Assembly: GCA_031255695.1 (NCBI GenBank)
Contig: JAIRSA010000151.1
Coordinates: 1 to 20,524, forward strand
DNA length: 20,524 nt
Source: Eubacteriales Family XIII. Incertae Sedis bacterium
Lineage (GTDB): Bacteria > Bacillota > Clostridia > Peptostreptococcales > Anaerovoracaceae
Direction of reading: 5' to 3'
In this document: positions 7,401 to 13,563 of the stretch, one piece after another
How positions within the stretch are numbered: the first letter of the stretch is position 1
Layout of the letters: each line of letters opens with the position of its first letter
Translations under genes and position numbers: made by a program
Notes under the pieces: model-generated
What the model was told of the DNA's origin: nothing
Seen by the model: the letters and a program-made list of their open reading frames with translations, nothing else
Databases searched by the model: none

Positions 7401-9496
7401 ATCCGTCCCTCGTAGTGACAGAATTTACCCAGGCTGAGAAGGTTCCAGGCGTCGCCAAGATATCGGTGACGGATATAGACACGAACTCAACAGCCACTTA
7501 CTACATATCCTTGACCATGGCGCCGATCACGGATGCGTTCGCTGACGACTTCGCGGCAGGCGCGGGCGTATCAAGCGTGTGGAGGGTGAACAACCCGAAC
7601 GCGAACGCCACGCTGGCTGAAGGCGGCCTTGAGATCAAGACGGAGAGGGGCAGCATAACCGGGTTCGGCGCAGCGTATGACCCCGCCAACGTGTATCTCC
7701 AGCCAGCGGGCGGCGACTGGGTAGCAAGGACGCATTTCACCTTTGATACCACGCCGAACGCGAGCAACCAGCAGGCAGGCTTCGTCATCTATGAAGACCA
7801 GTCCAATTTCACGCGCTATGTATATGAGCGCCCGACTACGGGGCAGAACAACGCGTTCAGGGCCTACACCGTAACGGGGGGCACCTCGGCGCAGCGTTTT
7901 ACCGCGAATTCGAACAACCAGACAAATATCTACCTCCAGATAATGAAGACGGGCAACCGGTACAGCTTCGCCTATTCGACCAATGGGACGACATGGGTGT
8001 CACAGGGCTCGGCGGAACTTGAGTACCTGCTGCCTGAAATCGGCGTATGGGCCACAAACGGCAATGCGGGCGGCGCGAGCAAGACCGTGACCTTCGAATA
8101 CTTCAACATCTACGACATCGCCGAAAGCGCGCCGACTATTGACGGCATATACATTGACGGCGTGCCTCTTGAATCGTTCTCGCCGACGACCTACAGATAT
8201 TCGCTCAATGCGGCGGATTACGATACGGTGCCCACTATCACCGCTATGATAGGGAACCCCAGTTTTGAGGGGGACACGCAGCAGATCGACTCGCTGCCGG
8301 GCACGGCCGTGATCACTGTGGACAGCAGGATCGCCAGCACGAAGTACTATGTCTCCTTTGAAGAGGATTTCTCGCCTACTACCTTCCTGTTTGGCGAGAA
8401 GGATGACAAGTGGACAATCCTGAACGAGGCCCCGGACGCCTGGTCGATAGAGAAGGGGCGCGGCCTCAAGCTGCCCACCCAGCGCTACGACATAAACGGC
8501 GCTACGTCCGCTGACTGGAAGAACCTGTTCGTGCGGCCGGGCGGCGGCGAGTGGGAGATCGTAGGCAAGTTCTTCTTCCCGGTCAGGCCCAGCGCCACGT
8601 ATCAGCAGATAGGCCTGCTGGCCTTCCAGGATGAGAACAACTATGTGAAGATCGACTGCGAGCGCGGCGGCAACAACATAGTGGTGCAGGCCGGCGCCGA
8701 AATAAACGGCACGTTCAGCGGCTCGAGCGCGAACAACATAACGCCTCAGAATGGCCAGCCGCTGGTGATCTACTTCAAGCTCACCAGATCCGGCGACAGC
8801 TATAGGGGCGCATATTCCTTGGATGGGATGAATTATACAAATGTGGGCAACCCGATCGTCGCGCCGCTAGCGGGCCCGCAGATCGGCATCATGGCCACAA
8901 GGAACAGCACGAATGCCGAGATAGACGCCTACTGCGAGTACATCGACTGGACATGGTTCGGCGGCGTGCTGCAGAAGGACGAAGTGCAGATACTTGACGA
9001 TGCGTTCAACAATGTGGTGACATATGTGGTGGACGAAATCCCCAGCGCGCTCTTGGATGATCTGGTGCTGCCGACCGTTCCGTATGGCCACACTGTCTCG
9101 ATCGAGTCGAGCAATCAGGACGCGATAAGCAACACGGGCACCGTGACCAGGGCGGCTGAGGACCAGCAGGTCACTCTTGACGTTACCATCAGTGACGGCA
9201 CCCGGATAGCGCAGCAGCAGCTGGATGTTACTGTGACGCGCTACGCGAGCCAGCTCAAGGCCAACCCGGTGACGCGCCTGACCATGAAGGTCGGGAAGGT
9301 AGAGCAGCCTGTCCTGGCGCCGAGCAACGATGTCGGCAGTTCGGGCTACATATTTACGTCTAGCAACCCGTCGATAGTCAGGGTCGACCAGAACGGCGTC
9401 GTGACTGCGGTGCGGCCGGGCACGGCGACGATATCGGTGCGCCTCACCGATGGAAGCGGGCTAGTGAATTCAGTCGTTGTAAGCGTGACCCGCTAA
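4421..9496 (+). CDS. Secreted multimodular GH3 beta-xylosidase/beta-glucosidase
   Basis: A 1691-aa extracellular family 3 glycoside hydrolase, expected to remove terminal beta-linked sugars from plant glycans. An N-terminal KTSIKRIF basic patch and hydrophobic run to about residue 35 form a signal peptide, with cleavage likely near GVSAA. The TIM-barrel domain spans about 45-400: WWNEALHG, RDPRWGRNEE, KHYTANN, and nucleophile Asp304 in VTSDCDS. The second catalytic domain follows, about 430-690, with Glu567 in SAEDRDR as candidate acid/base. A Fn3-like domain occupies about 710-805. Beyond it lie Ig-like modules (about 857-948, 950-1033, 1237-1313, 1519-1607, Big_2-like 1610-1691) and two concanavalin/DUF1349-like modules (about 1036-1233, 1314-1513), probably for glycan or surface contacts. 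No LPXTG, SLH or dockerin is seen, so it is probably released or loosely held. The start has AAGGAGG at 4407-4413. Typical GH3 enzymes are 700-900 aa. Xylosidase or glucosidase activity cannot be separated by eye. Confidence 0.9.
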   Translation: MLKTSIKRIFVAVMTIALVVTYIPLSPISTVLPADGVSAADEMIPIYQDKDNYSFAERAASLVAEMTAAEKAYQVVGSWSAAIPRLGIAQYQWWNEALHGYSRGGGGAANGANPPTVQYGTQYPQSNAMASTWDPELYYAEASQIGDEARERVPNNNINLTMYSPTINLQRDPRWGRNEESYSEDPYLTAVMGSAFVKGMEGKDFETGALLDPDGYKKVVSTIKHYTANNTESNRRGGGANDVDFRALREYYTAPYRDIIQEADVTSVMTAYSEVNEVPASSSSYLMDTLLRQLWGFSGYVTSDCDSVQQISGLAYRDPHSGKVFTNSTPEMYANALAHGEDLECNAGYRSSGSDYRNYMPAVLSGDITTDKGKFTENQLDISVHRLMTTRMELGEFDGETAYKAEGAAGFAAGNDGAYLKTRAGQTQERLELAQKAAESAVVMLKNSTVGGAKILPVQVGSAYTAENPFKIMILGQWANGTYLGTYSSTQGDTTEAGSNFVTIERGIRAAFAEYGDRVQITYAKGFTNTQTALASLTTIDQNAVNAAASADLAIVVAGTEGATSAEDRDRATIALPGAQAQLIAAVSAANPKTIAVLETCGPVQVTTFDGAAAILWSGFGGLKKGVGFGNVITGKVNPSGKTTALWHRSVADTGASDIANKLIYSLYKSGTNPGRTYMYFDGEVSYPFGYGLSYTTFEYSNMKLDKAAYGADDTIKVSFDVQNTGSMEGAEVAQLYVAQPNAPAELQRPIKRLVGFDKVTLAPGEKTSVSLDVQVKDLAFYDPASDRYVVDQGAYRIQAGTSAADLALSADTNITGTITQKPEVVTFKPNQTGDEEKAIAERLLFSKSVEVFPHIAVAMNDESLYGRTIVDNVPVEGYMGVPKIADIPLPDGMSVTYATNRPEVLRVEATEDGGQRLLTGRSGVATVTATVSYNGETATGSFVVYVKGAVIVDGISVDGEPIEGFEPETRTYTVLLPYGVSAVPTVTINENPDPSLVVTEFTQAEKVPGVAKISVTDIDTNSTATYYISLTMAPITDAFADDFAAGAGVSSVWRVNNPNANATLAEGGLEIKTERGSITGFGAAYDPANVYLQPAGGDWVARTHFTFDTTPNASNQQAGFVIYEDQSNFTRYVYERPTTGQNNAFRAYTVTGGTSAQRFTANSNNQTNIYLQIMKTGNRYSFAYSTNGTTWVSQGSAELEYLLPEIGVWATNGNAGGASKTVTFEYFNIYDIAESAPTIDGIYIDGVPLESFSPTTYRYSLNAADYDTVPTITAMIGNPSFEGDTQQIDSLPGTAVITVDSRIASTKYYVSFEEDFSPTTFLFGEKDDKWTILNEAPDAWSIEKGRGLKLPTQRYDINGATSADWKNLFVRPGGGEWEIVGKFFFPVRPSATYQQIGLLAFQDENNYVKIDCERGGNNIVVQAGAEINGTFSGSSANNITPQNGQPLVIYFKLTRSGDSYRGAYSLDGMNYTNVGNPIVAPLAGPQIGIMATRNSTNAEIDAYCEYIDWTWFGGVLQKDEVQILDDAFNNVVTYVVDEIPSALLDDLVLPTVPYGHTVSIESSNQDAISNTGTVTRAAEDQQVTLDVTISDGTRIAQQQLDVTVTRYASQLKANPVTRLTMKVGKVEQPVLAPSNDVGSSGYIFTSSNPSIVRVDQNGVVTAVRPGTATISVRLTDGSGLVNSVVVSVTR

Positions 9497-9562
9497 GGGC
9501 CGCGCAGGCGCATCAGCGCATAGGCTGCGCATAAGCGCCACAGCTACATAGGTGATCCATAG

Positions 9563-9591
9563 GCAGGGCCGCCCGGCGAGGGCGGCCCTGC
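9563..9591 (+). terminator. GC-rich hairpin after GH3, possible terminator without U-tract
   Basis: GCAGGGCCGCCC (9563-9574) and GGGCGGCCCTGC (9580-9591) make a perfect 12-bp stem with a GGCGA loop, 66 bases after the GH3 stop codon. It is followed by TGCGCG, not by a T-run, so it either terminates by a non-canonical route or protects the 3' end of the mRNA. Confidence 0.5.
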
Positions 9592-9601
9592 TGCGCGTGC
9601 A

Positions 9602-9686
9602 GGCCTGCAGCCCACGGGCCGGGGGGACCGCTTGATCTTCACCGCCCCTGCACCGGTGATATGGCCTGCAGCCCACAGGCCGGGGG
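9602..9686. repeat. 24-bp direct repeat pair, each imperfectly palindromic
   Basis: Bases 9602-9625 and 9663-9686 are 24-bp copies with one mismatch and a 61-base offset. Each contains GGCCTG(N7)CAGGCC or a one-base variant, so each could form a small hairpin. They lie just upstream of the DUF4234 promoter. Confidence 0.75.
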
Positions 9687-9712
9687 AGGCAAGGGCAAAA
9701 TCCGCACGGCGC

Positions 9713-9741
9713 TTGCGGCGCCCTGCGCGAACTGATATAAT
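9713..9741 (+). promoter_or_regulatory. Extended -10 promoter for the DUF4234 gene
   Basis: TTGCGG (9713-9718), 17 bases, TATAAT (9736-9741), with TG one base before the -10 (TGATATAAT), the extended -10 form that tolerates a weak -35. Transcription would begin near 9748, some 78 bases before the start codon. Confidence 0.65.
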
Positions 9742-9825
9742 GAAATAACATATGGTATAGGTATACGGCGGCGCGGGGCGCAGAAGGGCGTCCCTGCAGC
9801 TGCAAAAGAAAGGTATGGTTGCGAC

Positions 9826-10230
9826 ATGATTGAACAGCGAGGGCTCCTCAAACTGATTCTGCTTTCCATTGTAACGTTAGGGATTTACTGGCTCTACTGG
9901 ATCCATAGATTGGCGAGGGACACCAACACGCTATGCTACGGCGACGGGAGGCAGACCAGCGGGCTGCTGATATACATCCTCCTTGGCATCGTCACCTTCG
10001 GCATCTACAATCTGGTCTGGTGGTACATGGTGGCCGAGCGCCTGCGCGGCAACGCGCCTAGATATGGCCTTGTTTTCAACGAAGGCGGGCTGGCCTTCCT
10101 GCTTTGGTATATATTGGGGAGCCTCATCGTCGTCGGGCCTTTTGTCGCCATATATCTTCTGATAAGGAACATCAACGCCCTGGCGGATAGGTTCAACGCG
10201 GGCGTCGCGGCCATGGGGCAGAGGTTCTAA
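9826..10230 (+). CDS. DUF4234 family small membrane protein
   Basis: A 134-aa integral membrane protein with three hydrophobic segments at about residues 8-26, 46-68 and 88-112. The repeated signature TLGIYWLYW and TFGIYNLVWWY at the ends of the first two segments is characteristic of DUF4234, a family of unknown function found in many Firmicutes. The charged stretches between segments (HRLARDTN, AERLRGNAPR) would be cytoplasmic or interfacial. The ATG at 9826 is chosen because translation from the only nearby upstream ATG (9815) stops after four codons; that stop overlaps the start (ATGA). The ribosome binding site is weak and distant (GAAAGG near 9808-9813). It has its own promoter. No partner is evident; the next gene, htrA-like, is in the same direction with a 209-base gap. 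Confidence 0.75.
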   Translation: MIEQRGLLKLILLSIVTLGIYWLYWIHRLARDTNTLCYGDGRQTSGLLIYILLGIVTFGIYNLVWWYMVAERLRGNAPRYGLVFNEGGLAFLLWYILGSLIVVGPFVAIYLLIRNINALADRFNAGVAAMGQRF

Positions 10231-10439
10231 GGCAGTATTGGCTGCATATTTTTGCCTGTGGCCCCTGTTTTATCACATTATTATCACAAACCGCCATTAT
10301 TATTTTAATATAAACCCGCAATGGGGTATAGGATACGCCATGCAGGCGTCTGGCATTGCCGCCTGCGCCAGGCATTATCGTGGGCGCCCGGCACCATCGC
10401 CGGCGCGCCTTGGGGCAGCCTTTATGGAGGTGAAATGGT

Positions 10440-11699
10440 ATGAGCGACAACGAACGGTTCTTCATAGCTTACGATGAATTTGGGAGGGAGCTGCACCGCA
10501 GCGGATACCCGGCAATCGTACGGGCGCCGGCCTATGAGCCGCCCCGCAAGGCGCACAGTTGGCGGAAGGGCAGAAGGGGCGCCATAATGGTGGCGGCCAT
10601 GTGCCTTGTGGCCTCCGCCGCGTCGGGCTTCGCAGGCGGGTATGTGGCCGAGTATGTGAGGCAGGATGCGGCGCCCCAGGCCCAGTACGGGGCTTACGCC
10701 GAACCAGGCGGCTTCGGCGCCATATTGCCCGGCGACGCTGGCTTCGGCACTGGATTTGGCGATCCGGCCGAGTTCGCCGCCGAGGCCGCCGAGGCGCGGA
10801 CGCTCGTGCAGATCATAGCCGATGCCAAGAGGACAGTAGTCGAAATAACGACCGGCTCCGTCGCGAACCGCAGGACGGGCCAGCAGGTGCAGACAGGCGC
10901 GGGCAGCGGGGTCATCATATCCGCCGACGGCTATATTGTCACGAACGCCCATGTGATAAGCGGCGCGGGCACCATCGAGGCGCGGCTCGCGGACGGGACC
11001 GCCGTGCCTGCGCGGATCATAGGCGCGGACGCCAAGACCGATCTGGCCGTGCTGAAGATAGACAGGGCGGGCCTCGCGTACGCCGTGCTTGGCGATTCAT
11101 CGAAACTGCTTGTCGGGGATTCGGCCATGGCGATAGGCAATCCACTGGGGGAACTGGGCGGCACGGTCACGGGCGGCATAATCTCCGCGCTGGACCGGGA
11201 GATCGTCATCGATGGCGAGCCCATGTCGCTGCTGCAGACCGACGCGGCGATCAACCCCGGCAATTCCGGCGGCGGCCTCTTCAATGTCAGGGGTGAGCTT
11301 ATAGGCATAGTCAACGCGAAATCGACCGGGCTTGAGATCGAGGGCCTCGGCTTCGCCATACCCGTCAATACCGCCAAGACCGTGGCGTCCGACATCATCG
11401 CCTACGGCTATGTGAAGGGGCGGGCCGACACGGGCTTCTCCGTAGTGGAGGTCGCGGATATCCAGTCCATATTCATGTTCAGGGCAGGGAGATCGGGGCT
11501 GTATATCTCTGCGTCGTCGAACGCCTCGTTCAGGGCCGGCGACCAGATAGCTGCCATAGACGGCACGGAGATCAGCAGCATGTACGAGTACAACAAGATC
11601 GTAAACGCCCACAAGATTGGCGACACGATCCAGGTTTCCATAATAAGGGGCGGGCAGCGAATGACAGTGCCCGTCACACTGACAGAGGCAAGGGGCTAG
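10440..11699 (+). CDS. HtrA/DegP-like membrane-anchored serine protease with PDZ domain
   Basis: A 419-aa trypsin-like serine protease of the HtrA family, acting outside the membrane in quality control of exported proteins. Layout: short cytoplasmic N-terminus (1-46), one transmembrane segment (about 47-72), a Gly/Ala/Pro linker (75-115), the protease domain (about 120-320) with the complete triad His171 (TNAHV), Asp201 (KTDLAVLKI) and Ser276 (GNSGGGL), and one C-terminal PDZ domain (about 330-415) with GLYISASS and FRAGDQIAAIDG. This matches the size and order of clostridial and bacillar HtrA proteins. The start ATG at 10440 follows GGAGGT at 10426-10431. The 209-base spacer before it has an AT-rich patch (10270-10315) that may hold a promoter, but I see no convincing -35/-10 pair. 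It could aid folding or turnover of secreted proteins such as the GH3 enzyme; that is only inference. Confidence 0.92.
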   Translation: MSDNERFFIAYDEFGRELHRSGYPAIVRAPAYEPPRKAHSWRKGRRGAIMVAAMCLVASAASGFAGGYVAEYVRQDAAPQAQYGAYAEPGGFGAILPGDAGFGTGFGDPAEFAAEAAEARTLVQIIADAKRTVVEITTGSVANRRTGQQVQTGAGSGVIISADGYIVTNAHVISGAGTIEARLADGTAVPARIIGADAKTDLAVLKIDRAGLAYAVLGDSSKLLVGDSAMAIGNPLGELGGTVTGGIISALDREIVIDGEPMSLLQTDAAINPGNSGGGLFNVRGELIGIVNAKSTGLEIEGLGFAIPVNTAKTVASDIIAYGYVKGRADTGFSVVEVADIQSIFMFRAGRSGLYISASSNASFRAGDQIAAIDGTEISSMYEYNKIVNAHKIGDTIQVSIIRGGQRMTVPVTLTEARG

Positions 11700-11790
11700 C
11701 CCCCCTGCCAGCTGTGCGGCGCCTGGGCGTGTGCGCGGGCGCCGCATGGGCTGGTAGGCCATCCGGCATGCAGCGCAGATCCCGCAGGCC

Positions 11791-11934
11791 CGCCAGTGCG
11801 GGGCGGGTCAAAGCCTGCTCGCCGGCGCGGGGCGGCCAAAGCTTGCTCGCCAGCGTGGGGCGGCCTGGAAGCTGTGCTGCTGACGCTTGGGAAACACACT
11901 CGCTTCCCCGCCAGTGCGGGGCGGGCCAAAGCAG
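11791..11934. repeat. Hairpin-forming repeat units (~28 bp) between convergent genes
   Basis: Copies start at 11791, 11820, 11848 and 11909. The first three are in tandem with 28-29 bp spacing; the fourth follows after a gap. The shared core is CGCCAGTGCGGGGCGG followed by a CAAAGC-like tail. Several copies fold into a small hairpin, best in the fourth: CCCCGC-CAGT-GCGGGG. The array fills the space between the htrA-like gene (+) and the unknown gene (-) and could serve as a two-way 3' end, but no T-run is present. Confidence 0.75.
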
Positions 11935-11936
11935 TA

Positions 11937-12605
11937 TTACAGCATCGTTATGATCAGATTGGCCAGGCTCTCGTGCTTCACATTGGCGCGCACATGATCT
12001 AAGACCACCTTGACGCCGGCTTTTTTGTATACATCCAGGGCCATGCGCACTTCCTTCCATTCTGTGCTGAATATGTCCACAAAGCCGTCGCACACCCCCT
12101 CGATCGAGAAAAACTTCAGGTTGTTGTTGCCACGACGGTCCATGCCTGAGTAGTGATCCTTGCCGCCGCCGCTGGCGACGAAGCGCCTCATGCGTTCGAG
12201 CGCTTTGCCGTGCATGAGCAGGTGGCCCTTTATCGCGTCCTCGTCCAGCTCGTCAAAGCCGGCCAGGGCGATCGTCGAGTCTTTCATGAGCCTATTTATG
12301 TTTTTGGACTGGAATTTCATAATGTTGCGGTAGGTCTCAAGCGCATCGTCGAATATGTCAAACAGCTGGGCCTGCTGGTCGTAGTCCATCCGCCTGAAGG
12401 CGAATTTGATGGTGTCGTTCACGAATTCGATCGGGAAGCCCATGAATAAGAGCCGCTCCTGTTCCGCAAATTCGCGCAGCATGCTTCTATTGAGGTAGAA
12501 CCAGTTGTTCTTGTAGTCCTCCATCGATTGCGTCGCGACCACTCCGGAAATCCGATCCCTTTCATCCTGTACAACCAACTCAAGGCTGTAAACGTCAGTA
12601 TACAC
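11937..12605 (-). CDS. Hypothetical protein, 222 aa, family not recognised
   Basis: I do not recognise this protein. It is soluble-looking, without signal peptide or membrane segments, mixed alpha/beta in character, and rich in charged residues. Visible stretches are YTDVYSLELVVQDE at the N-terminus, a helical and acidic middle (AFRRMDYDQQAQLFDIFDD, then ETYRNIMKFQSKNINR), a GGGKDHYSGMDRRGNNN loop and a C-terminus ending HESLANLIITML. The start is taken as GTG at 12605-12603 because AAGGAGG lies at 12616-12610, four bases away. The same frame stays open another 126 codons upstream to 12983, but that part is made of GC-rich repeats and lies before the ribosome binding site. It is convergent with the htrA-like gene and faces away from the rpsF operon. 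Good ribosome binding site, promoter and balanced composition support a real gene. Confidence 0.75.
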   Translation of the reverse strand: MYTDVYSLELVVQDERDRISGVVATQSMEDYKNNWFYLNRSMLREFAEQERLLFMGFPIEFVNDTIKFAFRRMDYDQQAQLFDIFDDALETYRNIMKFQSKNINRLMKDSTIALAGFDELDEDAIKGHLLMHGKALERMRRFVASGGGKDHYSGMDRRGNNNLKFFSIEGVCDGFVDIFSTEWKEVRMALDVYKKAGVKVVLDHVRANVKHESLANLIITML

Positions 12606-12637
12606 AATACCTCCTTCTTTCCGCGCCGGCGGCCTTA

Positions 12638-13038
12638 CGCCGTGCCGGCCCTTGCGCCATTGCCCGCCGCCGCAGACACCAGTGCTGGCTACCTTCCTGC
12701 GGGCGCCGCTCGCGCCATTGCCCGCCGCCAACGCCCGCCCTGCTGCGGACACCGCCCGCGCCATCGCTAGCGTGCTCCCGTCCACGCCGTGCCGGCCCTC
12801 ACGCCATTGCCCGCCGCCGCAGGCGCCATTGCTGGCTGCCTTCCTGCGGGCGCCGCTCGCGCCGTGCCGGCCCTTGCGCCATTGCCTGCTGCCGCAGGCG
12901 CCATTGCTGGCTACCTTCCTGCGGGCGCCGCCTGCGCTGCGCCGGCCCTCACGCCATTGCCCGCCGCCGCAGATGCTGCCCACGCATCGCTAGCTGCCAT
13001 GCCGCGGACACCGCCCGCGCCATCGCTAGCGTGCTCCC
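12638..13038. repeat. GC-rich 75-bp repeat cluster with a 35-bp perfect direct repeat
   Basis: Imperfect copies of a unit beginning CGCCGTGCCGGCCC start at 12638, 12785, 12860 and 12935, with spacings of 147, 75 and 75 bases. Common words are GCGCCATTGCCCGCCGCCGC, GCCATTGCTGGCTACC and TTCCTGCGGGCGCCG. Separately, 12745-12779 and 13004-13038 are identical 35-bp copies starting GCGGACACCGCC. On the minus strand the units read through without stops, in frame with the unknown gene, giving peptide words such as GARRK and CGGGQWR. The region would form the 5' leader of the minus-strand transcript. Confidence 0.8.
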
Positions 13039-13096
13039 ATTCACGCCGACATTACCAATATCATAGTATAAACATAACATTTCGGTATTAATTCAT

Positions 13097-13124
13097 ATTA
13101 TACATTTTGTGCCGCTTACGTCAA
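13097..13124 (-). promoter_or_regulatory. Sigma-A promoter for the minus-strand unknown gene
   Basis: Read on the minus strand: TTGACG (13124-13119), 16 bases, TATAAT (13102-13097). Eleven of twelve consensus positions match. Transcription would start near 13090 and cross the repeat cluster, giving a leader of nearly 480 bases before the GTG at 12605. Confidence 0.65.
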
Positions 13125-13159
13125 GCGGCCAATTTTGAGTTTTTTTATTACACAAAACA

Positions 13160-13215
13160 GGTTCAATACCCCGCAGTTTACTGCGCTTCCTTTTTCCCGC
13201 GACGGGTATTGAACC
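13160..13215. repeat. 12-bp inverted repeat with inner hairpin
   Basis: GGTTCAATACCC (13160-13171) and GGGTATTGAACC (13204-13215) are perfect 12-bp inverted copies. Between them lies CGCAGTTTACTGCG, itself a small hairpin, and a pyrimidine-rich run. The word CAATACCCCG reappears in the next element, so both probably belong to one family of palindromic intergenic repeats. Confidence 0.8.
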
Positions 13216-13256
13216 CACTCCTAATCCTTCCTCTCGTAACAAACCGCCCACATCCC

Positions 13257-13290
13257 CAATACCCCGTAGTCTTGCTGCGGGGAGGTTTAT
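13257..13290. repeat. REP-like palindrome with GGTTTATT tail
   Basis: CAATA is followed by CCCCGTAG (13262-13269), a TCTTG loop and CTGCGGGG (13275-13282), an 8-bp stem with one G-T pair, then AGGTTTATTG. The CCCCG-AGC-TTGCT-GCGGGG hairpin with a TTTATT tail resembles repetitive extragenic palindromes seen in many bacterial genomes; that link is from memory and was not tested. Confidence 0.65.
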
Positions 13291-13443
13291 TGACGCTGCG
13301 GTCTTTCCAGAATAATATCATATATGGAAAGATTTGACAAGACATTTTATGCGGGGCGGCGACGCGGCGCGCGCCCCCGGCGGGGTTTGGGCAAATTCGC
13401 GAAAAAAACGTTGCAGCGTATTGGCTCTGGATTACGAAAATGT

Positions 13444-13472
13444 TTGCAATTTGCTCCCGTTTATTTTATAAT
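13444..13472 (+). promoter_or_regulatory. Sigma-A promoter of the rpsF operon
   Basis: TTGCAA (13444-13449), 17 bases, TATAAT (13467-13472). Transcription would start near 13479-13480, directly at the base of the leader hairpin. Confidence 0.75.
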
Positions 13473-13480
13473 AGTAAAGC

Positions 13481-13516
13481 GTGATACGGCGCTCCGTTGT
13501 TTGCGGGGCGTATCAC
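13481..13516 (+). promoter_or_regulatory. Candidate S6:S18 autoregulatory leader hairpin
   Basis: GTGATACG (13481-13488) pairs perfectly with CGTATCAC (13509-13516). Inside is an internal loop and a short stem in which CCG pairs with CGG around a TTGTTTG loop. Bacterial rpsF mRNAs often carry a hairpin with a conserved CCG element that mimics the S6:S18 site on 16S rRNA and lets the proteins repress their own operon; position (start of mRNA, 47 bases before rpsF) and the CCG motif fit this. The fold was drawn by eye. Confidence 0.6.
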
Positions 13517-13563
13517 TCTCTGCCCCGGAAGGGGCCATCAAGTCCAGAGGGAGGTGAAAAAGA

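Larger units (their letters stand above)
9497..9825. other. Intergenic region between GH3 and DUF4234 gene
   Basis: A 329-base spacer without a gene. It holds a strong GC hairpin (9563-9591), a 24-bp direct repeat (9602-9625 and 9663-9686) and an extended -10 promoter (9713-9741). The minus-strand frames crossing it are overlaps without ribosome binding sites. Confidence 0.8.
12606..13563. other. Divergent intergenic region with repeats and two promoters
   Basis: Nearly 960 bases separate the unknown minus-strand gene from rpsF. From left to right it holds a GC-rich repeat cluster (about 12638-13038), an AT-rich switch point with a minus-strand promoter (13097-13124), two palindromic elements (13160-13215 and 13257-13282), the rpsF promoter (13444-13472) and the rpsF leader hairpin (13481-13516). 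Short frames inside it, such as 13324-13557 on the + strand, run through the promoter and leader and are not credible genes. Confidence 0.8.

Noticed and set aside
12606..12983. N-terminal extension of the unknown minus-strand protein through the repeats
   Set aside because: A Shine-Dalgarno and GTG at 12616-12603 mark a better start, and repeat DNA of this composition is open by chance; kept as a finding, not as the called gene.
12638..13038. Possible CRISPR array in the GC-rich repeats
   Set aside because: Repeat units are 75 bp, imperfect and contiguous or irregularly spaced; there are no unique spacers of even length and no cas gene.
13324..13557. 77-codon frame before rpsF
   Set aside because: It runs through the rpsF promoter and leader hairpin and lacks a ribosome binding site.
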